64,000 nucleotides of DNA. It comes from Geobacillus vulcani PSS1. Lineage in GTDB: Bacteria; Bacillota; Bacilli; Bacillales; Anoxybacillaceae. Below are positions 49,301 to 57,239 of this stretch, piece after piece. A program made the translations under genes and the position numbers. Numbering within the stretch: the first letter of the stretch is position 1; every line of letters starts with the position of its first letter. The stretch is from contig NZ_JPOI01000001.1 of the NCBI RefSeq assembly GCF_000733845.1, positions 2,543,001 through 2,607,000 of the forward strand, read 5' to 3'. The notes under the pieces are model-generated. The model searched no databases. It had not been told where the DNA came from and saw nothing but the letters and a program-made list of their open reading frames with translations.

Positions 49301-49549
49301 TTACAACGACAGCAAACGAAGCCCTTCCTGCAAAAACCCGATCGTTTGGTTGATCAGCTCCGCTTGTGTTCGGGTGGGATACAGCCTGGGGCAGGGGGCG
49401 AAATGGAACTGGACCTCAGTATGCGCGTCTCCCGACTGGTCATGCAGCGATTTTTTCTCCTTTTTTCTCCATTTATAATGGCGCTCGATCGATTCCATAA
49501 TGTAAATGGATAGAACGAGCAGGGGAAGGATGCCGCCAATGAGAAGCAA
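49301..49549 (-). CDS. Hypothetical membrane-anchored small protein
   Basis: An 82-codon minus-strand frame. It begins with a hydrophobic helix (LLIGGILPLLVLSIYIMESI), then a basic stretch (KWRKKEKK) and a soluble tail, a plausible single-span protein. The start would be TTG and no ribosome binding site is evident; it overlaps the ykoP start on the other strand. Could be a chance frame. Confidence 0.3.
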   Translation of the reverse strand: MLLIGGILPLLVLSIYIMESIERHYKWRKKEKKSLHDQSGDAHTEVQFHFAPCPRLYPTRTQAELINQTIGFLQEGLRLLSL

Positions 49550-50114
49550 AGCGACGCAGTGGCTGTTGTCTGTATGGGGACTGATGGATCCGCTCTATTA
49601 TGCATGTTCCCGCCTCGAATATGCTGGTGGGAAAGAGAACGGCTGCCGTTCCATTTTCCGCGTCCGTTTGCTTCGATACAAGGGTGAAACAATTTACCTT
49701 TCAGACGGAACGACGATCGCGGCCAATGACTGGCTGTTGAAAATTCACCTTCATAATGTTCGTCTGCTTCGCGAACTGATGCAGTATCGAAGCGATATTC
49801 AAAAAGGACGTTATATTTTCGAACAAGTGAAAGCCGGTTTGCCGCATGTCGCCCATCATCTTTACCATCACGAACAGTCCTCCCGCATAAAAGGGATCAT
49901 CGGCGTGACCATGTTAAACAAAGGATGTGAGAGGCTCGGATTTGATACCGTGGACATTGGGAATTCATTTTACCGTTGGTTTAAAATGGCATCCCATTGG
50001 CCGATGATGACATTGGCTCAACACCGTCTAGTGCCGCTTGTCCGCCCGCCGAAGTATTTGTTGATGTCAAAAGAAAAGCTGTTTTCGCTATACGGCTGCC
50101 ATCTCATCCACTAA
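49539..50114 (+). CDS. ykoP: YkoP-like protein
   Basis: A 191-residue protein resembling Bacillus YkoP: LLSVWGLMDPLYYACSRLEY, FRVRLLRYKGETIYLSDGT, KIHLHNVRLLREL and IKGIIGVTMLNKGCERLGFD. The biochemical function is not known. The next gene is YkoQ-like, the same order as I recall in B. subtilis, where both are also close to tnrA. The start at 49539 is ten bases after AGGGGAAGG; ATG 49530 is too close to it. Confidence 0.72.
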   Translation: MRSKATQWLLSVWGLMDPLYYACSRLEYAGGKENGCRSIFRVRLLRYKGETIYLSDGTTIAANDWLLKIHLHNVRLLRELMQYRSDIQKGRYIFEQVKAGLPHVAHHLYHHEQSSRIKGIIGVTMLNKGCERLGFDTVDIGNSFYRWFKMASHWPMMTLAQHRLVPLVRPPKYLLMSKEKLFSLYGCHLIH

Positions 50115-50174
50115 CTCCCTCTTTCTTCTCTCCTCCATTTCACTATAATGGGTATCGAGGGAGGAGAGAAGACG

Positions 50175-51026
50175 ATGACATTCTTTTTTGTCGTTCTTGC
50201 CATTTTGTTATTGCTTGCTTTGGCCATTCGTAAAGCCCACCGCAACACGTATGAAGCGGTTTTGCATAAAGTCCAAGTTGGCGGCTGTTCAGAGGATGGG
50301 GACGGAGCCCTTCGGATTTTGCAGCTATCGGATTTGCATCTTGAAAAACTGTCGATCCCCCCGGACGATTTATACAACAAGCTGAAAGACGAAGCGATCG
50401 ATTTGATCGCGTTGACGGGCGATTTTTTGGACCGTGAGGAAAGCATCGTCAAGCTCGGTCCGTATTTGGCCGCGCTGAATGCATTGAAACCGACGTACGG
50501 CATGTATGCGGTGTTTGGCAACCACGATTACGTGCTTCAAGGCGAACCGTTCGAGCGCTTGAAAACGACGCTTGAGGCGCACGGCTGCGTCGTCTTGCAA
50601 AACGAGACGAAAACGATCACGGTCAACGGTCAAACCGTCAATATCATCGGCATCGATGATTTTTACACGGGGCGCAGCGACATCAAAAAGGCATACGCGG
50701 GCGTGAAAGACGGCATCAACCTCGTGTTGACGCACGATCCAGACATCGTGCCGCATATGAAAGATTATCATTTTGACTATCTGTTGTCGGGTCATTTCCA
50801 CGGCGGGCAAATTCATTGGCCCAAGCCGTACCATTTGGCGAAAATGAGCAAAACGCTCACCGAGCGGAACATGATCAAAGGTTATCATGAATGGGAGGGA
50901 AAACCGTTTTATATCAACGAAGGGCTTGGGCAAACCGGGGTGAACATTCGGATCGGCTCGAAGCCGGAAGTGACGCTCCACTTGTTGGCGCTGCCGTCCC
51001 GAAGAGAAGCGGTGAAAGCTGTCTAA
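50175..51026 (+). CDS. ykoQ: YkoQ-like membrane metallophosphoesterase
   Basis: A 283-residue calcineurin-type phosphoesterase with one N-terminal membrane helix (FFFVVLAILLLLALAI). Metal motifs are complete: LSDLHLE, LTGDFLDRE, VFGNHDYV, LTHDPD and LSGHFHGGQ. It probably faces outward or sits at the membrane; the substrate is unknown, though relatives hydrolyse UDP-sugar or phospholipid-linked phosphates. GGGAGGAGAG precedes the ATG. Pair with ykoP. Confidence 0.88.
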   Translation: MTFFFVVLAILLLLALAIRKAHRNTYEAVLHKVQVGGCSEDGDGALRILQLSDLHLEKLSIPPDDLYNKLKDEAIDLIALTGDFLDREESIVKLGPYLAALNALKPTYGMYAVFGNHDYVLQGEPFERLKTTLEAHGCVVLQNETKTITVNGQTVNIIGIDDFYTGRSDIKKAYAGVKDGINLVLTHDPDIVPHMKDYHFDYLLSGHFHGGQIHWPKPYHLAKMSKTLTERNMIKGYHEWEGKPFYINEGLGQTGVNIRIGSKPEVTLHLLALPSRREAVKAV

Positions 51027-51046
51027 TGGGCAGCTTTTTATTTTTT
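51015..51046 (+). terminator. Terminator overlapping the ykoQ end
   Basis: AAAGCTG pairs with CAGCTTT and is followed by a T-rich tail; the stop codon lies in the loop. Confidence 0.75.
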
Positions 51047-51197
51047 AGGGTAGGAAAGCGGTTTCTTTTGCGCGTGCCACCATGCGGCGCGCTTTTTGTG
51101 TGGACTCGTCTCCCTGTTGTTGGGGGAAAATCAACGACCGTTTGCATAGACAAGGGAAACAGTCGCCATACTTTTTAAAGAAAGGAGTGAATGGTCA

Positions 51198-52703
51198 ATG
51201 GAACCGTCGTGGAAAGCTCTCTTGCCATTTTTAGTTGTTATCCCGATTTCGATTTGGACGAAGCAAGTGATTCCTGGACTGTTTGTCGGGCTGTTGGTCG
51301 GAAGCTATTTGTTGACGCCGTCGCTGCTGGGCGGATTGCGAACGATGCTTCATTATGTCGTCGATAACTTGATGCAGACGAACAACATTCGCATCATCAT
51401 GTTCTTATACGTGTTCGCCGGTCTTGTCAGCATGATCAAATATACCGGTGGAATCAAAGGATTCGTCCATCTCGTCAGCAAAAAAGTGAAATCGGCCAAA
51501 GCGGCCATGCTGCTGACATGGATCTCGACGATGGTGACGTTTAGCGACCCCGATTTTCGCATCGTCACCGTCGCGCCGATCATGAAGGCGCTGCGCAAAC
51601 GGCTTGGGCTGTCGTCCCAGCAAATCGGCTTTGCCATTGAGGTGACATCCAACCCGGTTGTCGCGCTGATCCCAATTGCCACTGCGTTCGTCGGCTATAT
51701 GGTGTCGGTCATCGACAAGGCGCTCGATACGGCCGGCATCGGAGCGGAGCCGTACATCGTGTACGTCCGAAGCATTCCGTTTAACTTTTTCTCGTATGCC
51801 ATTATTGCCGTCGGGCTGTACTACAGCTTTTTTGTCTACTCGCGCAAAAAACAGGCGGAGGTCAGCAAAGAGCGGGGGATGAAGCCGATCCAGCGCTGGA
51901 ATGAGCGTTTGGCACTCGAAATGGCGGAAGAACAGCGGCCGGCTGACCATCCGCCCAACGAAGCGCAAGGGGAAGAAGGAGACGCGATGCAGACATGCCC
52001 GCGCGCTTATCAAAAAGAAACGCCGGTCAGGCCTTGGAATTTGATCGTTCCCCTTTCGATCGTGCTTGTTTTGACGTTGTTTTTAAGCTGGTGGGACGGT
52101 CACCGCGGGGCGAGAACGTTTTGGGAGGCGTTTTTGCAAAGCGATGCGCTCGGGGCGATGTTGGAGGCGCTGCTGTTTACGGTCATGATCACCGTTGCGT
52201 TCTTCCTTTGGCAGCGATTTCGATTGACGGATTTGTTGACTCATTTTGTCAAGGGCGGCAATGAACTCATGTCCGTCATTTTGATGCTGGCGCTCATTTG
52301 GGCGCTGTCAGCTGTGGCGGAGGATTTAGGGTTTTCGCAATACATTACGGGCCATGTTAAAGAATGGATTCCACCGTTTTTTGTCGCCCCGATTTTGTTT
52401 TTGCTTGGCGCCGTCATTTCCTATTTCATCGGCTCGTCGTGGGGGACGTGGGGGATGTTGATGCCGCTTGGCGTGACGCTCGCGAGCCAAGCGGGAACGA
52501 ACATTTTGCCGGTCATCGGCGCGGTGTTTGCGAGCGGGACGTTCGGGGCGTTCGCGTCGCCGCTCAGCGACAATACAGTGACGCTGTGCACCATTTTGGA
52601 TTTGCCGGTAATGGAATACGCGCGCACAAAGTTGATTCCATCGTTGATCGCCGCCGGCATCGCCGCCGTTTTGTTCGGCGCTACGTCATTTCTTTTGCAT
52701 TAG
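51198..52703 (+). CDS. NhaC-family Na+/H+ antiporter-like protein
   Basis: A 501-residue membrane transporter with about eleven hydrophobic segments and a hydrophilic loop at residues 220-275. NhaC-family features are FSDPDFRIVTVAPIMKAL, EVTSNPVVALIPIATAF, GSSWGTWGMLMPLGVTLA and FGAFASPLSDNTVTLCTI. It probably exchanges sodium, or a carboxylate with sodium, for protons. AAAGAAAGGAGTG precedes the ATG. Single gene. Confidence 0.85.
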   Translation: MEPSWKALLPFLVVIPISIWTKQVIPGLFVGLLVGSYLLTPSLLGGLRTMLHYVVDNLMQTNNIRIIMFLYVFAGLVSMIKYTGGIKGFVHLVSKKVKSAKAAMLLTWISTMVTFSDPDFRIVTVAPIMKALRKRLGLSSQQIGFAIEVTSNPVVALIPIATAFVGYMVSVIDKALDTAGIGAEPYIVYVRSIPFNFFSYAIIAVGLYYSFFVYSRKKQAEVSKERGMKPIQRWNERLALEMAEEQRPADHPPNEAQGEEGDAMQTCPRAYQKETPVRPWNLIVPLSIVLVLTLFLSWWDGHRGARTFWEAFLQSDALGAMLEALLFTVMITVAFFLWQRFRLTDLLTHFVKGGNELMSVILMLALIWALSAVAEDLGFSQYITGHVKEWIPPFFVAPILFLLGAVISYFIGSSWGTWGMLMPLGVTLASQAGTNILPVIGAVFASGTFGAFASPLSDNTVTLCTILDLPVMEYARTKLIPSLIAAGIAAVLFGATSFLLH

Positions 52704-52769
52704 CGCTGCTGTCGTCCTCCCCTCCTTCCATGATACACTAAAAGAAAAAAGGAAGAGAGGGGAACGGCG

Positions 52770-53717
52770 ATGGGGGAGGCGGAACGGCAGCTTGACGAGC
52801 TCAGCCAATGGCAAACGGAAGATGTTGCCGCGCAGCTGGAGCAGTTGAACGAGCGGCTCGCTCTGGAGGACGCGTATTACCAGGCCGCAGAAGATGAGAG
52901 GGCGCGCGATCGGTATTATCGTCATCTGCCGCTTGACGGGGACGGATTGATGTTGTTTGTCCGCTATCACGAACTGGTGGCGCGCACCCATAAGCGGCGG
53001 CTGCCGTATTTTTTCAGCAAGGACGAATATTTGTACACATGGGTTGACTTGCAGCCGGACGGAACGGTGCGAAGCTTGTACTCCGGCGAGCGAAAAGACC
53101 CGAAGATGTTGATCGTCCAAGATGTCCAAACGATGAAACGGCGCTACGATGAATTTCGCCAGTTGTTGAAAAAAATGAAGCATGGGCTCGGCGATGTGCA
53201 TGAGCGGGTGAAAACGATCGAGCAGCAATGGAAATTCAATGCCGAACATGTCGTGCCGCAGTCTTGGTTTGGCGCCCGTGAACCGATGAAAGGCGATTTG
53301 CATCATTTGTTCGTCTGCCAGCCGGAGTGCAACACGATGCGGTCGAATTTTCCGTATGCGGATTTTCCGTTTTACAATCCGGAAGACCCCGACGAGCAAG
53401 TCCAAAACCGTTGCGGCGTTGTCTATAACGGCTATTTCGAGCCGGAGTACGGCAAAGGGACGGCGGCAAGGGCCATGCTGTACTTTTTGCTTCGCTATCC
53501 GAAGGCGATCGCAAAGTCGTTTCGGCGCAAAATCGATATTCCGCTCCTTGTCCGTTGGCACGAGCAATTTCCGCCGACGGTGTATGAACATCATCGCAAC
53601 AGCGCGATTTTTTTCATCCAAGGCAACCGCAACCCGTTCATCGATTTTCCCGAACTGGCGGGGCGAATGGTGTTTCCGTTTGAAGGGACGATGGCAAGCG
53701 GAGCGTTTTCTGAATAG
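52770..53717 (+). CDS. Endonuclease I (EndA/Bsn) family protein without signal peptide
   Basis: A 315-residue protein with the endonuclease I core: FNAEHVVPQSWFG (catalytic His, His-metal finger fold), GDLHHLFVCQPECNTMRSNF, and RCGVVYNGYFEPEYGKGTAARAMLY. Family members cut DNA or RNA non-specifically and are often secreted, but the N-terminus here is hydrophilic and acidic (EAERQLDELSQW), so it is likely cytoplasmic or released by lysis. GAGAGGGGAAC precedes the ATG. Terminator behind it. Confidence 0.85.
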   Translation: MGEAERQLDELSQWQTEDVAAQLEQLNERLALEDAYYQAAEDERARDRYYRHLPLDGDGLMLFVRYHELVARTHKRRLPYFFSKDEYLYTWVDLQPDGTVRSLYSGERKDPKMLIVQDVQTMKRRYDEFRQLLKKMKHGLGDVHERVKTIEQQWKFNAEHVVPQSWFGAREPMKGDLHHLFVCQPECNTMRSNFPYADFPFYNPEDPDEQVQNRCGVVYNGYFEPEYGKGTAARAMLYFLLRYPKAIAKSFRRKIDIPLLVRWHEQFPPTVYEHHRNSAIFFIQGNRNPFIDFPELAGRMVFPFEGTMASGAFSE

Positions 53718-53747
53718 CGCTTGGCCGCTTGAGCATGGTGGTGAACA

Positions 53748-53796
53748 AAAAGCGGTCCCCGGAAGACGAGCGTTTCTGCCGGGAGACCGCTTTTTT
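53748..53796 (+). terminator. Terminator of the endonuclease gene
   Basis: AAAAGCGGTCCCCGG pairs with CCGGGAGACCGCTTTT, with one bulge; six T residues follow. It also lies at the end of the convergent transporter gene. Confidence 0.87.
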
Positions 53797-53831
53797 GTTT
53801 CCTGCCGTTGGATAAGGCGCAAGAGGGAAGG

Positions 53832-54791
53832 TTAGGCGGAAACCGTCTTGCCATCCGGTGGTTGGCGATCCGCTTGTTTGCGGAAGTATGTGGCGACCAT
53901 CGGACCGGAAATATTGTGCCAGACGCTGAAAATGGCGCTCGGAACGGCGGCGAGCGGCGAAAAATGGGCGGTCGCCAAGGCCGCGCCAAGCCCGGAGTTT
54001 TGCATGCCGACTTCGATGGAAATCGCCTTTTGTTTGGGCGGTGACAGGCGAAACAGTTTGGCAAACCAATACCCAAGCAACAAGCCCAACCCGTTATGAG
54101 CAACGACAATAAGAAAAATAAGCAGTCCGCTTTTGGCAATGGCCGCTTGGTTTTGCCCGACGACGGCGGCGACGATGGCCACGATGGCGATGACCGAAAC
54201 GAGCGGCAGCGCCGGGATGCATGCTTTGACTTGCTTTTGGAACAGCGCCTGGGCGATGAGGCCCAAAACAATCGGAATGAGCACGACTTTGACGATCGAC
54301 CAAAACAAGGCAGCGGCCGATACGGACAGCCATTTCCCGGCTAAAAGCAAAATGAGCGAAGGCGTCAAAATCGGCGCTAAAATCGTCGAAACAGAAGTGA
54401 CGGCGACCGACAGAGCCGTATCTCCTTTTGCCAAATACGTCATGACGTTGGACGCCGTTCCGCCCGGGCAGCAGCCGACTAAAATAATGCCGAGCGCCAC
54501 TTCACGTGAAACTGGCAGAAAGTAAGCGAGCAAAAACGCGACAAGCGGCATGATCAGAAACTGGGCAACGACGCCGATCAACACATCAAGCGGACGTTTG
54601 AATACTTCTTTGAAATCATCTGCTGAAAGCGTCAATCCCATGCCAAACATCACGATGCCTAACAGCGGCACAATATACGGGGCGATCCACGTAAACGCGC
54701 CGGGAACGAAAAAAGCCAGCGCGCCGAACAGAAGCACCCAGATCGCAAACGTATTGCCGACAAAGTTGCTGATTCTTCCTAGCGTGTTCAT
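53832..54791 (-). CDS. Bile acid:sodium symporter (BASS) family transporter
   Basis: A 319-residue membrane protein with nine to ten hydrophobic segments. The family signature is present: GMGLTLSADDFKEVFKRP, VGCCPGGTASNVMTYLAKGD, and SIEVGMQNSGLGAALA (the sodium and substrate site). Bacterial members import pantoate, pyruvate or other organic acids with sodium; the substrate here is unknown. The minus-strand ATG at 54791 follows GAGGAGGAAATTCG; the frame is open further, but upstream codons are not needed. Similar to B. subtilis YocS. Confidence 0.9.
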   Translation of the reverse strand: MNTLGRISNFVGNTFAIWVLLFGALAFFVPGAFTWIAPYIVPLLGIVMFGMGLTLSADDFKEVFKRPLDVLIGVVAQFLIMPLVAFLLAYFLPVSREVALGIILVGCCPGGTASNVMTYLAKGDTALSVAVTSVSTILAPILTPSLILLLAGKWLSVSAAALFWSIVKVVLIPIVLGLIAQALFQKQVKACIPALPLVSVIAIVAIVAAVVGQNQAAIAKSGLLIFLIVVAHNGLGLLLGYWFAKLFRLSPPKQKAISIEVGMQNSGLGAALATAHFSPLAAVPSAIFSVWHNISGPMVATYFRKQADRQPPDGKTVSA

Positions 54792-55017
54792 TCGAATTTC
54801 CTCCTCGAACAAAGATGGGAAAGATATACAAGGAATTATATACATTTTTTTGAAAAGTTCAACTAATAAATCATCAATTTTTGAAGAAATGTTGACAATC
54901 TACCATGGTTGCGAAAAAAGTCACTCCCTTTTTCTTCAGTTGTGCTATGATAGGAATTGAGAAAAAGAATCATTATTGGCATCAATAAGCGTAGACAGGG
55001 AAATAGGAGGAAAGACG

Positions 55018-55239
55018 ATGGTGCTGACCGATTTGCATAAAGGAGAGACAGCCTTCATCGTCCGTTTGGCTGTTGACAATGAGGCACTGAAACAGCGTCT
55101 TCTTCATCTAGGGGTCAAAGAAGGGAAAAGAGTGCGGTTGAAAGCCGCGATGCCGTTTGGCGGGCCGGTGATGGTCGAAGTCGATGGACAGGCCATCGGC
55201 TTGCGGCGCAAAGAAGCGTCGGCGATTGAGGTGAAATGA
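55018..55239 (+). CDS. feoA: Ferrous iron transport protein FeoA
   Basis: A 73-residue SH3-like FeoA. GETAFIVRL, LKQRLLHLGVKEGKRVRL and MPFGGPVMVEVDGQAIGLRR are characteristic. It assists the FeoB iron importer at the membrane. ATAGGAGGAAAG precedes the ATG at 55018. The feoB start overlaps its stop, but feoB is broken. Upstream, AGAATCATTATTG near 54968-54980 weakly resembles a Fur half-site. Confidence 0.9.
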   Translation: MVLTDLHKGETAFIVRLAVDNEALKQRLLHLGVKEGKRVRLKAAMPFGGPVMVEVDGQAIGLRRKEASAIEVK

Positions 55240-56214
55240 TGGCGTACGTAGCACTGGTTGGCAACCCGAACACTGGCAAAACGTCATTGTTTAACCGGCT
55301 CTTATGAATATGTTGGCAACTGGAGCGGGGTAACGGTCGAGAAGAAAGTAGGAGTGCTTCGCCAGCACGGCGTGCCGGTCGTTGATTTGCCTGGCATTTA
55401 CTCGCTCCAGCCGCTGTCCCGCGATGAAGGAGTGGCGACTGATTTCTTATTGATCGAGCCGTGTTCAGTGATCGTCAATATCGTTGACGCGTCGCAGCTT
55501 AAGCGCAACTTGCATTTGACGGTTCAGCTATTGGAATTTGGCCGCCCGCTCATCATCGCTTTGAACATGGTCGATGTCGCGGAAAAGCGCGGCGTCAAAA
55601 TCGATGCCGCCAAGCTGTCGCGCCATCTCGGCGTCCCAGTTGTTCCGGTCATCGCCCGAACAGGACAGGGGACAACAGAGTTAACGCGCGCCATTTTGTC
55701 GGCAACAGACGGACACCATTCCGGCTTTTTGATTGATTACGGCATCGAGGTGGAACGCGCGATCCGCCGCATTGCCGAGCAGCTGCCGGATGACATGTCG
55801 GGAAATAAGCGTTGGATGGCTCTGCAATTTCTGGAAGGAAACGAGCGCATTGCCGCCTATTTGCGTGACCGCTTCGATTTGTCGCCGCTCTTGGCGATCC
55901 GCGAGGAGACGGAACAGGCGCTTGGCTGCCGGGCCGCCCAGCTGATTTATGAAGCGCGCGACCGCTGGATCAGTGAAACGATCGCGGCGGCGGCCATCGA
56001 GTTTGCGCCAAAACCGCTGACGCTAACGGAAAAAATCGACGCAGTGGTGACAAACCGCTATGTTGGGCTGCCGATTTTTTTGGCGCTGATGTATATCGTG
56101 TTTATAAGCGCGGACAGCGGAAGAGTGAGATGCACGAGGATGGTTTGTCGGCAACTGGGGGTGGGCAGGCGCGCCAAGAATCGTATTTGCGTAGGCGGCA
56201 GAGCGCTCCATTGA
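55239..56214 (+). pseudogene. feoB: Broken feoB ferrous iron transporter gene
   Basis: The start at 55239 encodes AYVALVGNPNTGKTSLFNRL (G1 loop) and then stops at once. About eight bases are missing before TCTTATGAATATG, where the G-protein frame resumes (SYEYVGNWSGVTVEKKVG, VVDLPGIYSLQPLSRDEG, IALNMVDVA). The protein then runs to the first membrane segment (GLPIFLALMYIVF) and the homology ends near 56105, so the whole membrane domain of a roughly 660-residue protein is absent. Iron import through this Feo system should be lost. Confidence 0.92.
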
Positions 56215-56439
56215 GGGTAGGGTCTTTTTCACCACCACAATCGATATACATGGCGCTGCTTTTGTCGTTTCTTGTTTCAAAGAATGACGAAAACAAAAAG
56301 AATAGAACGCTATTCGTCAAAATTTGTTTGCAGATGGGACAAATGGACTATTTACAAAGGAAGAAAAAAACGGTAAAAATAGAAGTGAGGACGGCAGTTT
56401 AGAAAAAAAAGAAAATTCAGTTTATAAGGGGACAGCATC
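56215..56439. other. Stretch after the feoB break, no gene supported
   Basis: Sequence between the feoB relic and the DUF5317 gene. A short open frame exists (56130-56402) but its ATG lacks a good binding site and the protein resembles nothing I know. It may be deletion scar DNA. AAGGGG before 56440 belongs to the next gene. Confidence 0.35.
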
Positions 56440-57036
56440 ATGGTTTACGATGGAATCATTTTGTCGTTGTTGATCGGCTGGTTTCGCGGCGGCAGCTTCA
56501 AAGGTTTGGCTCATATGAAATTGCGCGGCGGTTGGTTGTTTCCGCTGTTGTTGGCGGTGCAGATTGTCGTCTTTTTCCTTCAGGAAAACGTGGCATGGAT
56601 CGCGAAAATGAGCAACGGCATCTTCCTTCTTGTTTATGTGACCGGATTGGTGTTTTTATGGCTCAACCGCCATCAGCCGGGGTTTCCGGTCATCTTCGCC
56701 GGCGTCTTGCTCAACTTTATCGTCATGGCCGTAAATGGTGGACGGATGCCGGTGTCCATCGAAGCCGCCCAATTTCTCGGCCGTGAATACATCGAAGCGT
56801 TAAAAGCCGGTTTGTACGGCAAGCACCAGGCGATCACATCCGATACACTTCTGCCGTTTCTCGGCGACATCATTCCGCTGTCTCCGCCGTACCCGCGTCA
56901 ACAAGTCATCAGCATCGGCGACGTCGTGATGAACGTAGGGGCGTTCTTGTTCATCCAGCATCTCATGCTCAGTGCGCCGCGGCATCGAGCAGATGATGCT
57001 GAGAAAGAAACCACGGCCGCTCCTGCGAATCAATAA
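56440..57036 (+). CDS. DUF5317-family membrane protein
   Basis: A 198-residue protein with about five hydrophobic segments. The DUF5317 pattern is visible: LLIGWFRGGSFKGLAHMKLR, VMAVNGGRMPVSIEAAQFLG, SDTLLPFLGDIIPL and QVISIGDVVMNVGAFLFIQH. The family occurs widely in Bacillota and clostridia without known function. AAGGGGACAGC precedes the ATG. A 30-codon peptide gene follows 26 bases later. Confidence 0.8.
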   Translation: MVYDGIILSLLIGWFRGGSFKGLAHMKLRGGWLFPLLLAVQIVVFFLQENVAWIAKMSNGIFLLVYVTGLVFLWLNRHQPGFPVIFAGVLLNFIVMAVNGGRMPVSIEAAQFLGREYIEALKAGLYGKHQAITSDTLLPFLGDIIPLSPPYPRQQVISIGDVVMNVGAFLFIQHLMLSAPRHRADDAEKETTAAPANQ

Positions 57037-57062
57037 ACTAATTTTTTAAGGGGGAAAAGGAC

Positions 57063-57155
57063 ATGAAATTCAAAGCAAAACAAGTGTTAATCAATTTGTT
57101 CATCCTTGGTTCGGTGATTGTGGCATTGACGTCGGGGTTTAAACTCATTGAGTAG
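57063..57155 (+). CDS. Small membrane peptide (30 residues)
   Basis: The peptide begins MKFKAKQVLINLFILGSVIV and ends FKLIE: a short basic head followed by one hydrophobic helix. AAGGGGGAAAAGG is well placed before the ATG. It lies after the DUF5317 gene and is probably cotranscribed. Function unknown. Confidence 0.6.
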   Translation: MKFKAKQVLINLFILGSVIVALTSGFKLIE

Positions 57156-57239
57156 AAAATAAAAATAATTTATGTTGATCTAAAAAAGAGGGAGGCGATA
57201 CTCCTTCTTTAAAATTTTTTAGCTGAGAGTGATTTTGGT

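Noticed and set aside
49188..49478. 96-codon plus-strand frame beside repeat copy G
   Set aside because: It begins in the IS-end hairpin and has no motif; probably spurious.
54960..54985. Fur box before feoA
   Set aside because: Only a half-match (AATCATTAT) to the 15-base Fur consensus; kept as a remark only.
56130..56402. 90-codon frame after the feoB break
   Set aside because: Mixture of out-of-frame feoB relic and unknown sequence; no signal for translation.
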